A DNA stretch of 16,087 nucleotides from Treponema sp. (lineage in GTDB: Bacteria; Spirochaetota; Spirochaetia; Treponematales; Treponemataceae), in NCBI GenBank assembly GCA_031290005.1, contig JAITOJ010000017.1, forward strand, positions 1 to 16,087, read 5' to 3'. Positions 1-7,770 of the stretch are shown piece after piece; position 1 is the first letter of the stretch, and the number at the start of each line of letters is the position of its first letter. The translations under genes were made by a program, and so were the position numbers. The notes under the pieces were generated by a model. That model made no database searches, was not told the DNA's origin, and saw only the letters and a list, made by a program, of their open reading frames with translations.

Positions 1-440
1 TCGGTGTCGGCGCGTCTTATCTTACCGCACTGGCAGGTTATTTAATGTTTTCACGTATTACCCCAAAGGTAGGCATCGGCACCGACAATCATACACAATA
101 TGCTACGGCGGCGCTGTTATCTTCCGGCGATCTTGCGATCATTGTTTCCTACTCGGGTGAAAGCGGGGAGATCCTTGAAATAGCAAAATCGCTCAAACAA
201 AACGGTACAAAAATAATTTGTATAAGCCGGTTTTTAAAATCCGCTCTGACCTCTTATTCTGATATTACATTACTAAACGGCGTTGAAAAAAGGCTTTTCG
301 ATGTTTACACGGTTCCGCTTAAAATATCGGAATTTTTTATCCTTGAAATTTTATATGAGGAATATTTCAGGCGGACCAAAGAAGATTCAACGAAAAACAG
401 GGACATTGTTTTAAAGGCCCTGACAAAAAAACAATATTGA
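1..440 (+). CDS. MurR/RpiR-family transcriptional regulator, SIS domain (3' part only)
   Basis: The 5' end is cut by the window edge; the reading frame (codons from base 3) is open to the TGA at 438-440, giving 145 visible residues. They start in the middle of a SIS sugar-isomerase fold with the phospho-sugar-binding glycine pattern GVGAS, followed by the second signature IVSYSGESGEI and the strand IICISR. SIS domains of this type follow an N-terminal helix-turn-helix in RpiR-family regulators, which sense phosphosugars and control sugar or amino-sugar catabolism. The hydrophobic tail ending near an EYFRR motif fits the C-terminal helix of that family. The HTH is not visible, so a stand-alone SIS isomerase cannot be excluded. 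An internal ATG at 45 is not the start, because the SIS motif lies upstream of it. Base composition is more AT-rich than the efflux region. Confidence 0.8.
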   Translation, partial: GVGASYLTALAGYLMFSRITPKVGIGTDNHTQYATAALLSSGDLAIIVSYSGESGEILEIAKSLKQNGTKIICISRFLKSALTSYSDITLLNGVEKRLFDVYTVPLKISEFFILEILYEEYFRRTKEDSTKNRDIVLKALTKKQY

Positions 441-505
441 TTCGCAAATTGAGCCATCAGCCTAGTATAAAGAGAGCGAATAATCAACAACCCAACGGAA
501 GAAGG

Positions 506-538
506 CCAGGGATAACACCGCCTGTGAAACCAGGGATA
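506..538. repeat. 9-base direct repeat upstream of the first TA-like module
   Basis: The motif CCAGGGATA occurs at 506-514 and again at 530-538, 24 bases apart start to start, in the 146-base gap before the gene at 587. Many toxin-antitoxin modules are autoregulated by antitoxin binding to short repeats in this position. No convincing -35/-10 pair is seen in the gap (a TATAAA at 466-471 has no good -35), so an operator role is only a guess. Confidence 0.2.
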
Positions 539-586
539 GGAGGCCAATGGGGAGATGAAGGGTGATGTTTTAAGGTTCGAATTTCT

Positions 587-880
587 ATGTCTATTGCGAA
601 AATGGCGGGGATGGGATATAATAAAAATGTGGATGATGGTATTATTTTCAATAAAGCGGCTTTTAAGCATGGCTTTAGCGAGGAAGATATACGATGGGCG
701 GCTACACATCCGCTTTATGAGGACCTCATGAAAGGCTATGTGAACAAATATTTGGTCATTGGGTTTGATACAAAAGCACGCCTTCTTGAAATAGGGTATA
801 ATCGTATAGATGATAATACGGTTAATCTGTTTCATGCTGATAATTGCAACAAGAAGTATTACCCGTTGATTGGGTGGTAG
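587..880 (+). CDS. Small BrnT-like/uncharacterised toxin candidate of a two-gene TA module
   Basis: A 97-residue protein with no signal peptide or membrane segment. The core reads like small RNase-type toxins in general layout: a helix with HGFSEEDIRWAATHP (about residues 26-40), then the strands YLVIGFDTKARLLEIGYN (about 55-72), and a C-terminal strand with a FHAD motif (about 83-86). Similar short proteins are often found upstream of a small partner like the one at 890, and toxin-first order also occurs in brnTA and higBA. The start at 587 has only a weak AAGG 11 bases upstream; ATGs at 602 and 611 are in frame and possible. The frame is closed upstream by a TGA at 563-565. The toxin function is inferred from size, fold impression and pairing, not from a recognised catalytic motif. 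Confidence 0.55.
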   Translation: MSIAKMAGMGYNKNVDDGIIFNKAAFKHGFSEEDIRWAATHPLYEDLMKGYVNKYLVIGFDTKARLLEIGYNRIDDNTVNLFHADNCNKKYYPLIGW

Positions 881-889
881 GAGTTAAAT

Positions 890-1126
890 ATGGCACAAAT
901 GACTGAAGAAGAAGCACGGGCGCTTGAAGATGAAATATCCCGTAATCCGCCTGATGTTGCGGGTAAACCGGGCGGATTCTTTACCGACCGTCGGGATCGT
1001 ATGGTTATTCTTGATGCTCTCTCCGCTGCTTATATCAAATCCGTCGCTGAAGTTGCTCATAAGACCCCCGCCCAAATCATCGGCGAAATGGTGCGGGAGC
1101 GCATAGCCCTTCGTGTGGAAGCATAA
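890..1126 (+). CDS. Putative ribbon-helix-helix-like antitoxin, partner of the 587-880 gene
   Basis: A 78-residue acidic protein nine bases after the upstream stop. Its ribosome binding site AGGAG overlaps that stop codon (TAG), so the two genes are tightly coupled. The N-terminal part is acidic and helical (EEEARALEDEI), followed by a NPPDV-KPGGFF linker. The C-terminal half has a strand RMVILDALS, a helix AAYIKSVAEVA, a TPAQ turn and a helix IIGEMVRERIA; this strand-helix-turn-helix order fits a ribbon-helix-helix DNA-binding unit. The inferred role is neutralising the upstream toxin and repressing the pair. I recognise the gene pair as a recurring small module in diverse bacteria but know no established name for it. 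Confidence 0.55.
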   Translation: MAQMTEEEARALEDEISRNPPDVAGKPGGFFTDRRDRMVILDALSAAYIKSVAEVAHKTPAQIIGEMVRERIALRVEA

Positions 1127-1205
1127 GCGCAGGAGTGTCTGTCACCGCCAGCCAGTAACGGCAGGGGGATGGGAATAGGGGAGGCGTAATCAGAGGGATA
1201 GAGAA

Positions 1206-1240
1206 GGCGGGAGCTTTGGTAAAATGCTGGAGCACCCGCC
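1206..1240. terminator. Possible hairpin between convergent genes
   Basis: GGCGGG at 1206-1211 can pair with CCCGCC at 1235-1240, with an inner AGC/GCT pair (1212-1214 with 1226-1228). It lies between the end of the plus-strand module (1126) and the end of the minus-strand operon (1266), where a bidirectional terminator is expected. There is no T-run on either side, so this is weak as an intrinsic terminator. The rest of the 139-base gap shows nothing recognisable. Confidence 0.25.
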
Positions 1241-1265
1241 CTCTGTAATACCCAGGCAAATCAGG

Positions 1266-1559
1266 CTATGCTTCTATATCCGCCACTTCCCGGCCCTGTA
1301 TAAAAGTATGCACCAGTTTCCGGTGTTTTTGATGAACCGGGTGGTCAATATAGGGTTTCAAATCCGCCGGGGACTCAAATTCGCTGTACAAAATCAGCTC
1401 GTGAGGGTCGCCAGCCTGATTCACCCGCACCTCGCTTTTCAGCAGACCGGGGATTTTGCCCACCATGTTCCGGGCTGATTTGTCCAGAATTTCCGCGGTT
1501 TCCTGAATCTGTGCTTTCGCTTCATCAGTAAGGTTCCACAACACCAAATGCCGTATCAT
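1266..1559 (-). CDS. Dabb-family (stress-responsive alpha/beta-barrel) protein
   Basis: A 97-residue cytoplasmic protein that starts with the typical Dabb strand MIRHLVLWNLTDEA, continues with a helix rich in A/K/E, the loop KIPGLLKSEV, a strand ELILYSEFES and the helix-turn DLKPYIDHPVHQKH near residues 67-80. This ferredoxin-like half-barrel dimerises (PF07876); members range from stress-induced proteins of unknown activity to small cyclases and monooxygenase-like enzymes. A strong SD (GGGAGG) lies a few bases before the ATG. The gene lies 11 bases after the secreted-protein gene on the same strand, so it is probably the last gene of the efflux operon. No substrate can be assigned. Confidence 0.8.
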   Translation of the reverse strand: MIRHLVLWNLTDEAKAQIQETAEILDKSARNMVGKIPGLLKSEVRVNQAGDPHELILYSEFESPADLKPYIDHPVHQKHRKLVHTFIQGREVADIEA

Positions 1560-1570
1560 AATCCTCCCTT

Positions 1571-2068
1571 TTACCAGCGTCCGCAGCCAGAGCAGGGCGA
1601 ATTGTTCCCCCGCCGCCGGGCGCCCCGGAAATCAGTGCGGGGCACATCCGGGCGGGAAAGAGCACCAGGACCAAGGGCAAATTGCGGCCTGGCAATCTCG
1701 TAGTCCTTGCCGTTGAAGGTGAGCTTGCTCACCCACAAAACCCTGAACGCATCGTTCCGCGGGCCCGGAGAGGCGAAACCCGTAAGGCTGACCTGAGCGC
1801 CTTCCTTGAGGCCGTCCACAAAGCCGATGAGTCCATCGATGCCCATGACAGAGTAGGCAGTGTCTCCGTCTTTGAGGGCAGGGCGTCCGTTCGCCGCTTC
1901 AAGCGTCCCCGTGATGGTGAGCGCTTCCGGTCGGCCGCGAAACTCCGGACCGTCACCGGGAGCTTCTTTGGGCGTCCGCCGGTCTTGCCGGGACGGATTC
2001 CCCGCCTGGGCAGTCATGGTTCCCAGAAGCAGTGCTCCCAGAACGACAACCAAAACTGTTCTTTTCAT
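1571..2068 (-). CDS. Small secreted protein of unknown function with C-terminal CxxC
   Basis: A 165-residue protein with a clear Sec signal peptide (MKRTVLVVVLGALLLGTMTAQA, cleavage near residue 22; no lipobox cysteine). After a charged, Pro/Gly/Arg-rich linker, residues 50-130 look like a small beta-rich domain, with strands such as ALTITGTLEA, AQVSLTGFA and KLTFNGKDYEIA. This resembles the OB-fold layout of small periplasmic proteins, but I do not recognise a family. The tail is Arg/Gly-rich and ends with CSGCGRW, putting Cys159 and Cys162 in a CxxC arrangement that could bind metal or form a disulfide. The SD AGGAGG is strong. It lies 56 bases after the RND pump gene and is probably co-transcribed, suggesting a periplasmic role linked to efflux or envelope stress. 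Confidence 0.7.
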   Translation of the reverse strand: MKRTVLVVVLGALLLGTMTAQAGNPSRQDRRTPKEAPGDGPEFRGRPEALTITGTLEAANGRPALKDGDTAYSVMGIDGLIGFVDGLKEGAQVSLTGFASPGPRNDAFRVLWVSKLTFNGKDYEIARPQFALGPGALSRPDVPRTDFRGARRRGNNSPCSGCGRW

Positions 2069-2084
2069 AAAAACCTCCTAAATC

Positions 2085-2126
2085 AGCGGCTTTTGCCGCA
2101 AAAATATTTTGAAAGCCAAAGGCTTT
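2085..2126 (-). terminator. Two short hairpins between the RND gene and the secreted-protein gene
   Basis: Read on the minus strand, an AAAGCC-TTT-GGCTTT hairpin (2112-2126) overlaps the RND stop codon and is followed by CAAAATATTTTT. A second hairpin, GCGGC-AAAA-GCCGC (2086-2099), lies just before the SD of the next gene. The first has a loose T-run and could cause partial termination, lowering expression of the two downstream genes; alternatively both are processing or stabilising stems. Confidence 0.35.
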
Positions 2127-5100
2127 ACTTCCGTATCAAATCAACTTTCACGTTGTTCGTCCGCAGGGCGTCCACTTCCTCAAGCTGATTCATCAGGGAT
2201 TCGGGGTCGTCAAAACGCTTTTCCCGGCGCTTGTTGAACAGGGAATACAGTACCGGCGACACGAACAGGGTCATAAACGCCCCGGACATGAGTCCCCCCA
2301 CGATGGTCAGGCAGATGGGCTGCATGGATTCCGCCCCTTCGCCGGGAAAGAACGCCATGGGCACCATGCCCAGCACCGTGGTCAAGGTGGTCATCAGAAT
2401 GGGCTGCAAACGGTTCCGGCCCGCCTCGATACAGGCTTCCCTGACCGGAGTCTTGCGCTCCACCAACTGGTTGGTAAAGTCCACCAGCACGATGCCGTTG
2501 TTCACCACGATGCCCACCAGAGCCACGATGCCCACCAGAGAATAGAGGCTCATGGTCTGATTCATCACCTGGTACACCACCATCACCCCGATAGCCAGCA
2601 GGGGGATGGAAGCAAAAATGATGAAGGGGTCAACCAGGGACTCGAACTGGGCGGCCATGACCGCGAAGACCAGGAAAACCGCCAGCAGAATCACGATGAG
2701 AAAGGCCCCGCCGTAGCGCTGAATATCCCTGGCGTCCCCCACATACTCCAGTTTCACCGTATCCGGGAGCACGATGTTCTCGGATACCAGCCGTTCCACC
2801 AGGGACTGTACTTCCGTGGCCACCGCCCCGGGAACCAGAGAAGCGGTCACCCGGTTCACCCGCACCCCTTCTTCCCGCTGAATCTGCTGGGGGGACACGG
2901 TCTGACGGTAGGAGATGAAGTTGTCCAGGGACATGAGGCCGTTGGCGGTCTGCACGGTGATTGCCCCCAAGTCGGCGGGTTCAAGCAAATCTGCTTCCGA
3001 CAGGGACACCACGATGCTCACGTCGTCCCCGCCGATGTGGTAGGTGGTGGCGGTGCTGCCGCTGATAGCGGTTTTGAGGAGCGAGGAAATCGTATTCACG
3101 TTGACCCCCGCCGCCGCAGCCGCGTCGGTGTCGATGCGTATTTCATACCGGGGGCTGCCGTTTTCCAGGTCCGTAGCCGCATTGGTCACCTGGGGCACAG
3201 AGGCCTTGAGGAGGGTCACGATGTTGTTGCAGACCAGGGACGCGGCATCAGCGTCATCGGAAATCACCCGGATATTCACGCCGCTGCTGCTCCCGCCGAA
3301 CCCGCGGCCCGCGGAAAAGGTAATCCGCACGTCGCTCCACTGGGTGGTGAACGGGGTGAGCTTGTCCTGAATCTGCCGGGCGGACATGGATTGTTCTTCC
3401 AGGGACGGCAAGGTGAGCTGAATGGAACCGGAATTGCTGTTACCGGTATTGACGATAATGGTACGGTACGCCTCCGGGGGTAGGGTGCTCTTGATTCTAT
3501 CCTGAAACGCGAAAAGATACTGCTGTACCGCTTCGTTATTGGTGCCCACGGGCAGGGTCACAGTCACATTCACCTGGTCGTCCGCCTGGGACGCCGGAGC
3601 AAGGTTCATGCCCGCGCCGGTAAGCCGCTGCAAGGCGGGAATCAGCAGGGCGAACACCAAAGCCAGAACAAGAAACCGGTTTTTCAGGCAGAAGCCCAGG
3701 GCCAGGGCGTAGCCGTCTTCCAGTTTTTTCAGGAAAGAAGCCGCTAATTTGTCGAGCACGATAAAGGGCTTGAAACGCAGGGGTTTCTGGGCGCGGGTGT
3801 CGATTTTGATGATGCTCCCGCAGAGGGCGGGCACCAGAGTCACGGACACGATGAGCGACACGATAAGGGACGCCACCACGGTGAGCACCAGTTCCTGGAA
3901 CATCATACCGAACATTCCCAGGTCTGACCGGTAGATAAGCATGGGCACAAACACGCACACCGTGGTTGCCGTGGAGGCGATAATCGCCATCAGCATATTG
4001 CGGCTCCCCAGAATGGAAGCCACCGCGGACTTTTCCCCCCAGCTCCGCCGCTTATTGATGCTTTCCACGATGACGATGGAGGAGTCTACGGTCATGCCCA
4101 TGCCCAGAATCAGCCCGGCCATGGTCATCATGTTGATGGTCAAATCCATCAGGGACATCACCATCAGGGTAATCAGAATCGAAATGGGGATGGACATGCC
4201 CACGATGATGGAGCTTCGGAAATTCCGCAGGAACAGGAAGATAATCAGCATGGCCAGGGCCGCCCCCATGATGCCCGAAGAATACACCTGATTCATGGTG
4301 GAGTCGATGAGGGAGGTGTCGTCGCTCAGAATCGACACATGCACCCCCTTGGGCAGATTCGCCTCGATTTCCGGCAGAATCGCGTTGACCCCTTTGGAAA
4401 TGGTGGAAGGGTTGGTGCCCGACTCGTTGGTAACGCTGATATACAGACCCGGATCGCCGTTGATGTAGACCCGGCGGCCATTCCGCTCGGTTGATTCGTA
4501 GACTTCCGCGATGTCGTCCAGCCGCACCGCCGCCGACCCGGAGCCGGAGGAAATCACGGTGCTCCTGATGTCGTCCAGGGACTTGAAATACTCGTCGGTG
4601 ACGATTTCATAGTCCATGTCCCCGTGGGTGAGGGTTCCGTTGGAAATCTGGACATTCCGGGATGCCAGCGTGCCGGTGATGCCCGACAGGGTGAGTCCGT
4701 ATGCCTGGAGCCGGTTATTGCTCACGTCCACGTGGATTTCCCGGGCGATGCCGCCGTTGACGTCCGCCGAAGCCACCCCGTTCACCCGTTCCAGAAAGGG
4801 CTGCACCGTGTCTTCCGCCACAGTTTTCAGCTCGTCCAGGCTCATGTCCCCGGTGATGGCCAGGCGCATAATAGGCATGGCGCTCATGCTGAACCGCATA
4901 ATCGTGGGGGAATCGCAGTTTTCCGGCAGGGAATTTAAAATCCGGGCGAGGGCGGAGGTCACGTCGTTCACCGCCTCGTCCATGTCCTTGTCGTAGCCGA
5001 ATTCAAGCTGCACCTGGCTGCTTCCGCTGGATGACCGGGAGGTGATGGATTTGACGTCTGAAACCCGCCGGAGCTGGTTGAGAATCGGCTGGGTGACTGT

Positions 5101-5283
5101 TTTGTCCACTTCCTCCGGCCCCACGTTGCTGTAGGACGTCCGCACATTCACATAGGGCGGGCTCACGCTGGGATACAAGGCAATGCCCAGCCGGGGAACA
5201 AACACCGCCGCAATCACGCAGGCCAGGATGTATAACATGGTTACCGTCACCGGTTTTCTGACCGACAATTCCGATATATTCAT
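2125..5283 (-). CDS. RND-superfamily efflux permease (HAE1 type, BesB/AcrB-like)
   Basis: A 1052-residue inner-membrane proton-driven pump of normal length. It has the two-fold RND layout: TM1 at about residues 12-31, a porter-domain half (about 40-335), TM2-6 (about 336-490), TM7 near 536-553, a second porter half (about 565-855), and TM8-12 (about 860-1016). The signatures MAAQFESLVDPFIIF (about 876-890) and VVNNGIVLVDFTN are typical. In TM4 the motif is VDSSIVIVES, keeping Asp400 but with Ser401 where AcrB has its second Asp; in TM10 Asn928-Asn929 replace the AcrB Lys-Asn. It starts three bases after the adaptor stop, with an AGGAG-type SD inside the adaptor codons, so it is translationally coupled. 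It should act with the adaptor and TolC-type proteins upstream. Substrates (drugs, detergents, lipids) cannot be read from sequence. Confidence 0.95.
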   Translation of the reverse strand: MNISELSVRKPVTVTMLYILACVIAAVFVPRLGIALYPSVSPPYVNVRTSYSNVGPEEVDKTVTQPILNQLRRVSDVKSITSRSSSGSSQVQLEFGYDKDMDEAVNDVTSALARILNSLPENCDSPTIMRFSMSAMPIMRLAITGDMSLDELKTVAEDTVQPFLERVNGVASADVNGGIAREIHVDVSNNRLQAYGLTLSGITGTLASRNVQISNGTLTHGDMDYEIVTDEYFKSLDDIRSTVISSGSGSAAVRLDDIAEVYESTERNGRRVYINGDPGLYISVTNESGTNPSTISKGVNAILPEIEANLPKGVHVSILSDDTSLIDSTMNQVYSSGIMGAALAMLIIFLFLRNFRSSIIVGMSIPISILITLMVMSLMDLTINMMTMAGLILGMGMTVDSSIVIVESINKRRSWGEKSAVASILGSRNMLMAIIASTATTVCVFVPMLIYRSDLGMFGMMFQELVLTVVASLIVSLIVSVTLVPALCGSIIKIDTRAQKPLRFKPFIVLDKLAASFLKKLEDGYALALGFCLKNRFLVLALVFALLIPALQRLTGAGMNLAPASQADDQVNVTVTLPVGTNNEAVQQYLFAFQDRIKSTLPPEAYRTIIVNTGNSNSGSIQLTLPSLEEQSMSARQIQDKLTPFTTQWSDVRITFSAGRGFGGSSSGVNIRVISDDADAASLVCNNIVTLLKASVPQVTNAATDLENGSPRYEIRIDTDAAAAAGVNVNTISSLLKTAISGSTATTYHIGGDDVSIVVSLSEADLLEPADLGAITVQTANGLMSLDNFISYRQTVSPQQIQREEGVRVNRVTASLVPGAVATEVQSLVERLVSENIVLPDTVKLEYVGDARDIQRYGGAFLIVILLAVFLVFAVMAAQFESLVDPFIIFASIPLLAIGVMVVYQVMNQTMSLYSLVGIVALVGIVVNNGIVLVDFTNQLVERKTPVREACIEAGRNRLQPILMTTLTTVLGMVPMAFFPGEGAESMQPICLTIVGGLMSGAFMTLFVSPVLYSLFNKRREKRFDDPESLMNQLEEVDALRTNNVKVDLIRK

Positions 5284-5286
5284 TCG

Positions 5287-6315
5287 TTAATCCCCTATCT
5301 CCTGTAGTGCGCTCCGGGCAATCCGCACCGGCGACCCGTCCGTCACCGCGCCCGCGATAATCACCTGGTCGCCCGGCTTGAGCGGGGAAATAATCTGGGC
5401 CTCCGCGTCGTTGGTCAACCCGACGGTCACCGGAAGGCGTTTTGCCGCGCCCTGGTCAATAACGTATACCGTGGATTCTCCGTTGTAATTCTTTATGGCG
5501 GACCGGGGAATCACCATGACCCCGGCCTCTTCCCGGATAACCAGCTGCACCGACGCGAACATACCCTGCTTGATACGGGAATCCCGGGAGCGCAGGTTCA
5601 ATGTGGTTTCGATGGTGCGGTTTTTATTGTTCACCACGGGGCTGACCGCGCTCACGGCGGCCTCGAATTCTTCCCCCGGCGCGGACGCGAAGGACACCAG
5701 GGCCGGAAGATCGCGCCGGAGAAAGGAGCTGTATTTTTCCGCCACGTAAATCGTGATTTTCAGGTTGTTCAGGGAACCGATAACCGCCATGCTGGTGGAC
5801 GCCGAAACAGTTTCCCCCAAAGCCACGGGCATACTGATGACGGTGCCCCCCACGGTGGCGATGACCGGGCTTTCCACGTAGGCGGCGCCGGGGCGGGACG
5901 GGTCGATGTAGGCGATAATCTCTCCTTGGCGCACCGAATCGCCCAAATCCTTCAAAACGCGGACGATTTTACCCGCTGTGTCGGGATAAATATTGATTTC
6001 CGACTGAGACGACACGTCCCCGTTCAGCTTCACCACCTGCCGGATGGTTTCCGGCACCAGGGTTTTGGCGGACACGGTGATAGCGTTGGCAGCCGATGCG
6101 CCCTGCCGCTGTCCTCCTTGCGCCTCGCCGCTGCCCTGCCGGGCCGGGCCGCCTGCCGTTGTCCCGGATTGGGCAGCCGCTCCCGGCGCGCCGGGCATTC
6201 CTCCCGCAGGCGCGGCTTTGGGTTTCAGCATGGTATAGGCCGAAAGCCCCAGAAAAGCCGCGATAAGCGCGATAACGATGATTTTTGCGACCAGGTCGCC
6301 TTTATTGACCGGCAT
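5287..6315 (-). CDS. RND periplasmic adaptor (membrane fusion protein), hairpin-less, BesA-like
   Basis: A 342-residue adaptor anchored by an N-terminal membrane helix (about residues 10-28; no lipobox). Residues 33-78 form a low-complexity Gly/Ala/Pro/Gln linker. The lipoyl (biotinyl-like) domain is split: first half about 104-139 (AGKIVRVLKDLGDSVRQGE), second half about 148-182 (GGTVISMPVALGETV). Only about ten residues (SRPGAAYVES) join them, so there is no long coiled-coil hairpin as in AcrA or MexA. A beta-barrel domain (about 185-260) and a membrane-proximal domain (about 265-335) follow. Borrelia BesA is known to lack the hairpin, and the gene order here matches besC-besA-besB. The SD GGAAGGAG is well placed for the start at 6315. 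The protein links the RND pump to the outer-membrane channel. Confidence 0.92.
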   Translation of the reverse strand: MPVNKGDLVAKIIVIALIAAFLGLSAYTMLKPKAAPAGGMPGAPGAAAQSGTTAGGPARQGSGEAQGGQRQGASAANAITVSAKTLVPETIRQVVKLNGDVSSQSEINIYPDTAGKIVRVLKDLGDSVRQGEIIAYIDPSRPGAAYVESPVIATVGGTVISMPVALGETVSASTSMAVIGSLNNLKITIYVAEKYSSFLRRDLPALVSFASAPGEEFEAAVSAVSPVVNNKNRTIETTLNLRSRDSRIKQGMFASVQLVIREEAGVMVIPRSAIKNYNGESTVYVIDQGAAKRLPVTVGLTNDAEAQIISPLKPGDQVIIAGAVTDGSPVRIARSALQEIGD

Positions 6316-6333
6316 GAAAAACTCCTTCCGCCT

Positions 6334-7647
6334 TTATTTTTGCGCGTATAACGCGTACAGTTCCGAAATATCCAGACGCAGCGCCGACGCCAGATTATAC
6401 GCCGCGGTTAAATAGCTGATTTTCGCTGCCACCACCGCCTGTTCCGCGCTCACCATCCGCTGATTGGCGCTCTGCAAATCCGTCTGGCTCACCAGCCCCG
6501 ACCGGTAGCCCTGCTCGGAAAGCTCATAGGCCCGGACAGTAATCCGGTGATTCAGTTCCGCGCTTTCCCTGTTCTCCGCAATCCGCTCGATTTCGTCCGC
6601 CTTTTTTTTGATGTCCTGGGCGGCGTTCTTTTTTATTGTTTCCAAACCGGCTTCCGCCAGGGCGGCCGCGTCTTTGTCGTCTTTTCTCCGCAGCGCGTCG
6701 GACGAACCGGGAACCCAGGGGTTTACGGGAATCGACAGGGACAGCGAAAATGTCCCGGACGTCGCGCCTTCGCCAAAAGACAAACCCGCGTCCCGCTCAG
6801 GAGTCAAACTGATGGTTTCCGCAAACCTGATGGAAGGGAGCGATTGATTGATACGGCTGGCCGCGTTCAGCCGCGCCTGTTCCGCCTGGGCGGCCTGGGT
6901 TTTCACATCAGAGCGGTTTTCCAGAAATTGGGCCGCCAGGCTGTCAGCCGGGGGCAGCGCCAGTGTCGTTATCTCTATGACCCCTTCAAGGGCCGTTTCG
7001 GTTTTGGCATCCATGCCGATTAAAAGAAGGAAAGCGGCGCGGTTTTCGTCATAGGTACTCACCGCGTCGTTCAGGGCCGGCCCCGCTATCTGCCAGGCGT
7101 ACTGGGCGTTGAGCAGGTCAAGCTCCGAGGAAAGCCCCCGGTCGTAATTCCGTTTGACTTGTCCGTACTGGGCCTGTTTCAGGGCCAAATCGGTTTGCAG
7201 AATCTGGATATTCGTTTTGGCTGCCAGCAGGGAATAAAAAGAAATGGATACTGACGCCGTCAGATTCCGGCAGGCGGCGTCGTACGCCTCCTCCGCCTGC
7301 CGGTATTTGCTGTCCAGCAGTTTGAACTGGGTGGGAATATCCGCGGTAAACGAAAGGCTCGCCCCAATGCTTATGCTGTTCCACGCCCAGGTGGTTGAAT
7401 CCGCCGGACTGATGGGATGGGTGTTCGCCACGCCTACCGTGGGACTGGTTATCTGGGGCAAAAACTGATTCCAGGCAGCGTCCTTGTTCCGTTTTGCCTG
7501 GGCCACAGAAACCGCGCTTGCCCGCAGGTCCGCGTTGTTGGACAAAGCCGTTTCCAGGGCCTTGTCCAGCGTCAGGCTGTCGGCAGCCCAAAACGCGGCG
7601 CCCAAGGCGAGAAAAAGAACGATTCCAACCAGTTTTTTATTCAGCAT
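6334..7647 (-). CDS. TolC-family outer-membrane efflux channel protein
   Basis: A 437-residue outer-membrane factor with a signal peptide (LNKKLVGIVLFLALGAAFWA, cleavage near residue 22). The mature part has the two OEP repeats: each begins with long amphipathic helices rich in A/Q/N/L (for example LDKALETALSNNADLRASA near 27-45 and DLQSANQRMVSAEQAVVAA near the C-terminus), separated by beta segments rich in Ser/Thr. Trimers of this family form a periplasmic tunnel and outer-membrane pore for tripartite efflux. It is the first gene of the minus-strand operon, with the adaptor starting 18 bases after its stop. No purine-rich SD is seen directly before the ATG. It is transcribed away from the two-component genes. 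Confidence 0.92.
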   Translation of the reverse strand: MLNKKLVGIVLFLALGAAFWAADSLTLDKALETALSNNADLRASAVSVAQAKRNKDAAWNQFLPQITSPTVGVANTHPISPADSTTWAWNSISIGASLSFTADIPTQFKLLDSKYRQAEEAYDAACRNLTASVSISFYSLLAAKTNIQILQTDLALKQAQYGQVKRNYDRGLSSELDLLNAQYAWQIAGPALNDAVSTYDENRAAFLLLIGMDAKTETALEGVIEITTLALPPADSLAAQFLENRSDVKTQAAQAEQARLNAASRINQSLPSIRFAETISLTPERDAGLSFGEGATSGTFSLSLSIPVNPWVPGSSDALRRKDDKDAAALAEAGLETIKKNAAQDIKKKADEIERIAENRESAELNHRITVRAYELSEQGYRSGLVSQTDLQSANQRMVSAEQAVVAAKISYLTAAYNLASALRLDISELYALYAQK

Positions 7648-7717
7648 GGGGCAATACTAATTCTTTTTCGGCGGTTTGCCTATAAAAAACTGCTAAAGAA
7701 AAAATAATTTTTTGTTA

Positions 7718-7747
7718 TAAATAGGACTGTTTTATTCCCTGTTTCAA
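7718..7747 (-). promoter_or_regulatory. Candidate promoter for the efflux operon
   Basis: Read on the minus strand, TTGAAA (7742-7747) and TATTTA (7718-7723) are separated by 18 bases, about 70 bases upstream of the TolC-family start. The 123-base divergent gap is AT-rich, in contrast to its GC-rich neighbours, and must hold promoters for both directions plus any binding site for the response regulator. No clear repeated operator was found. Confidence 0.35.
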
Positions 7748-7770
7748 GAAAATATGTAATGATATAATCG

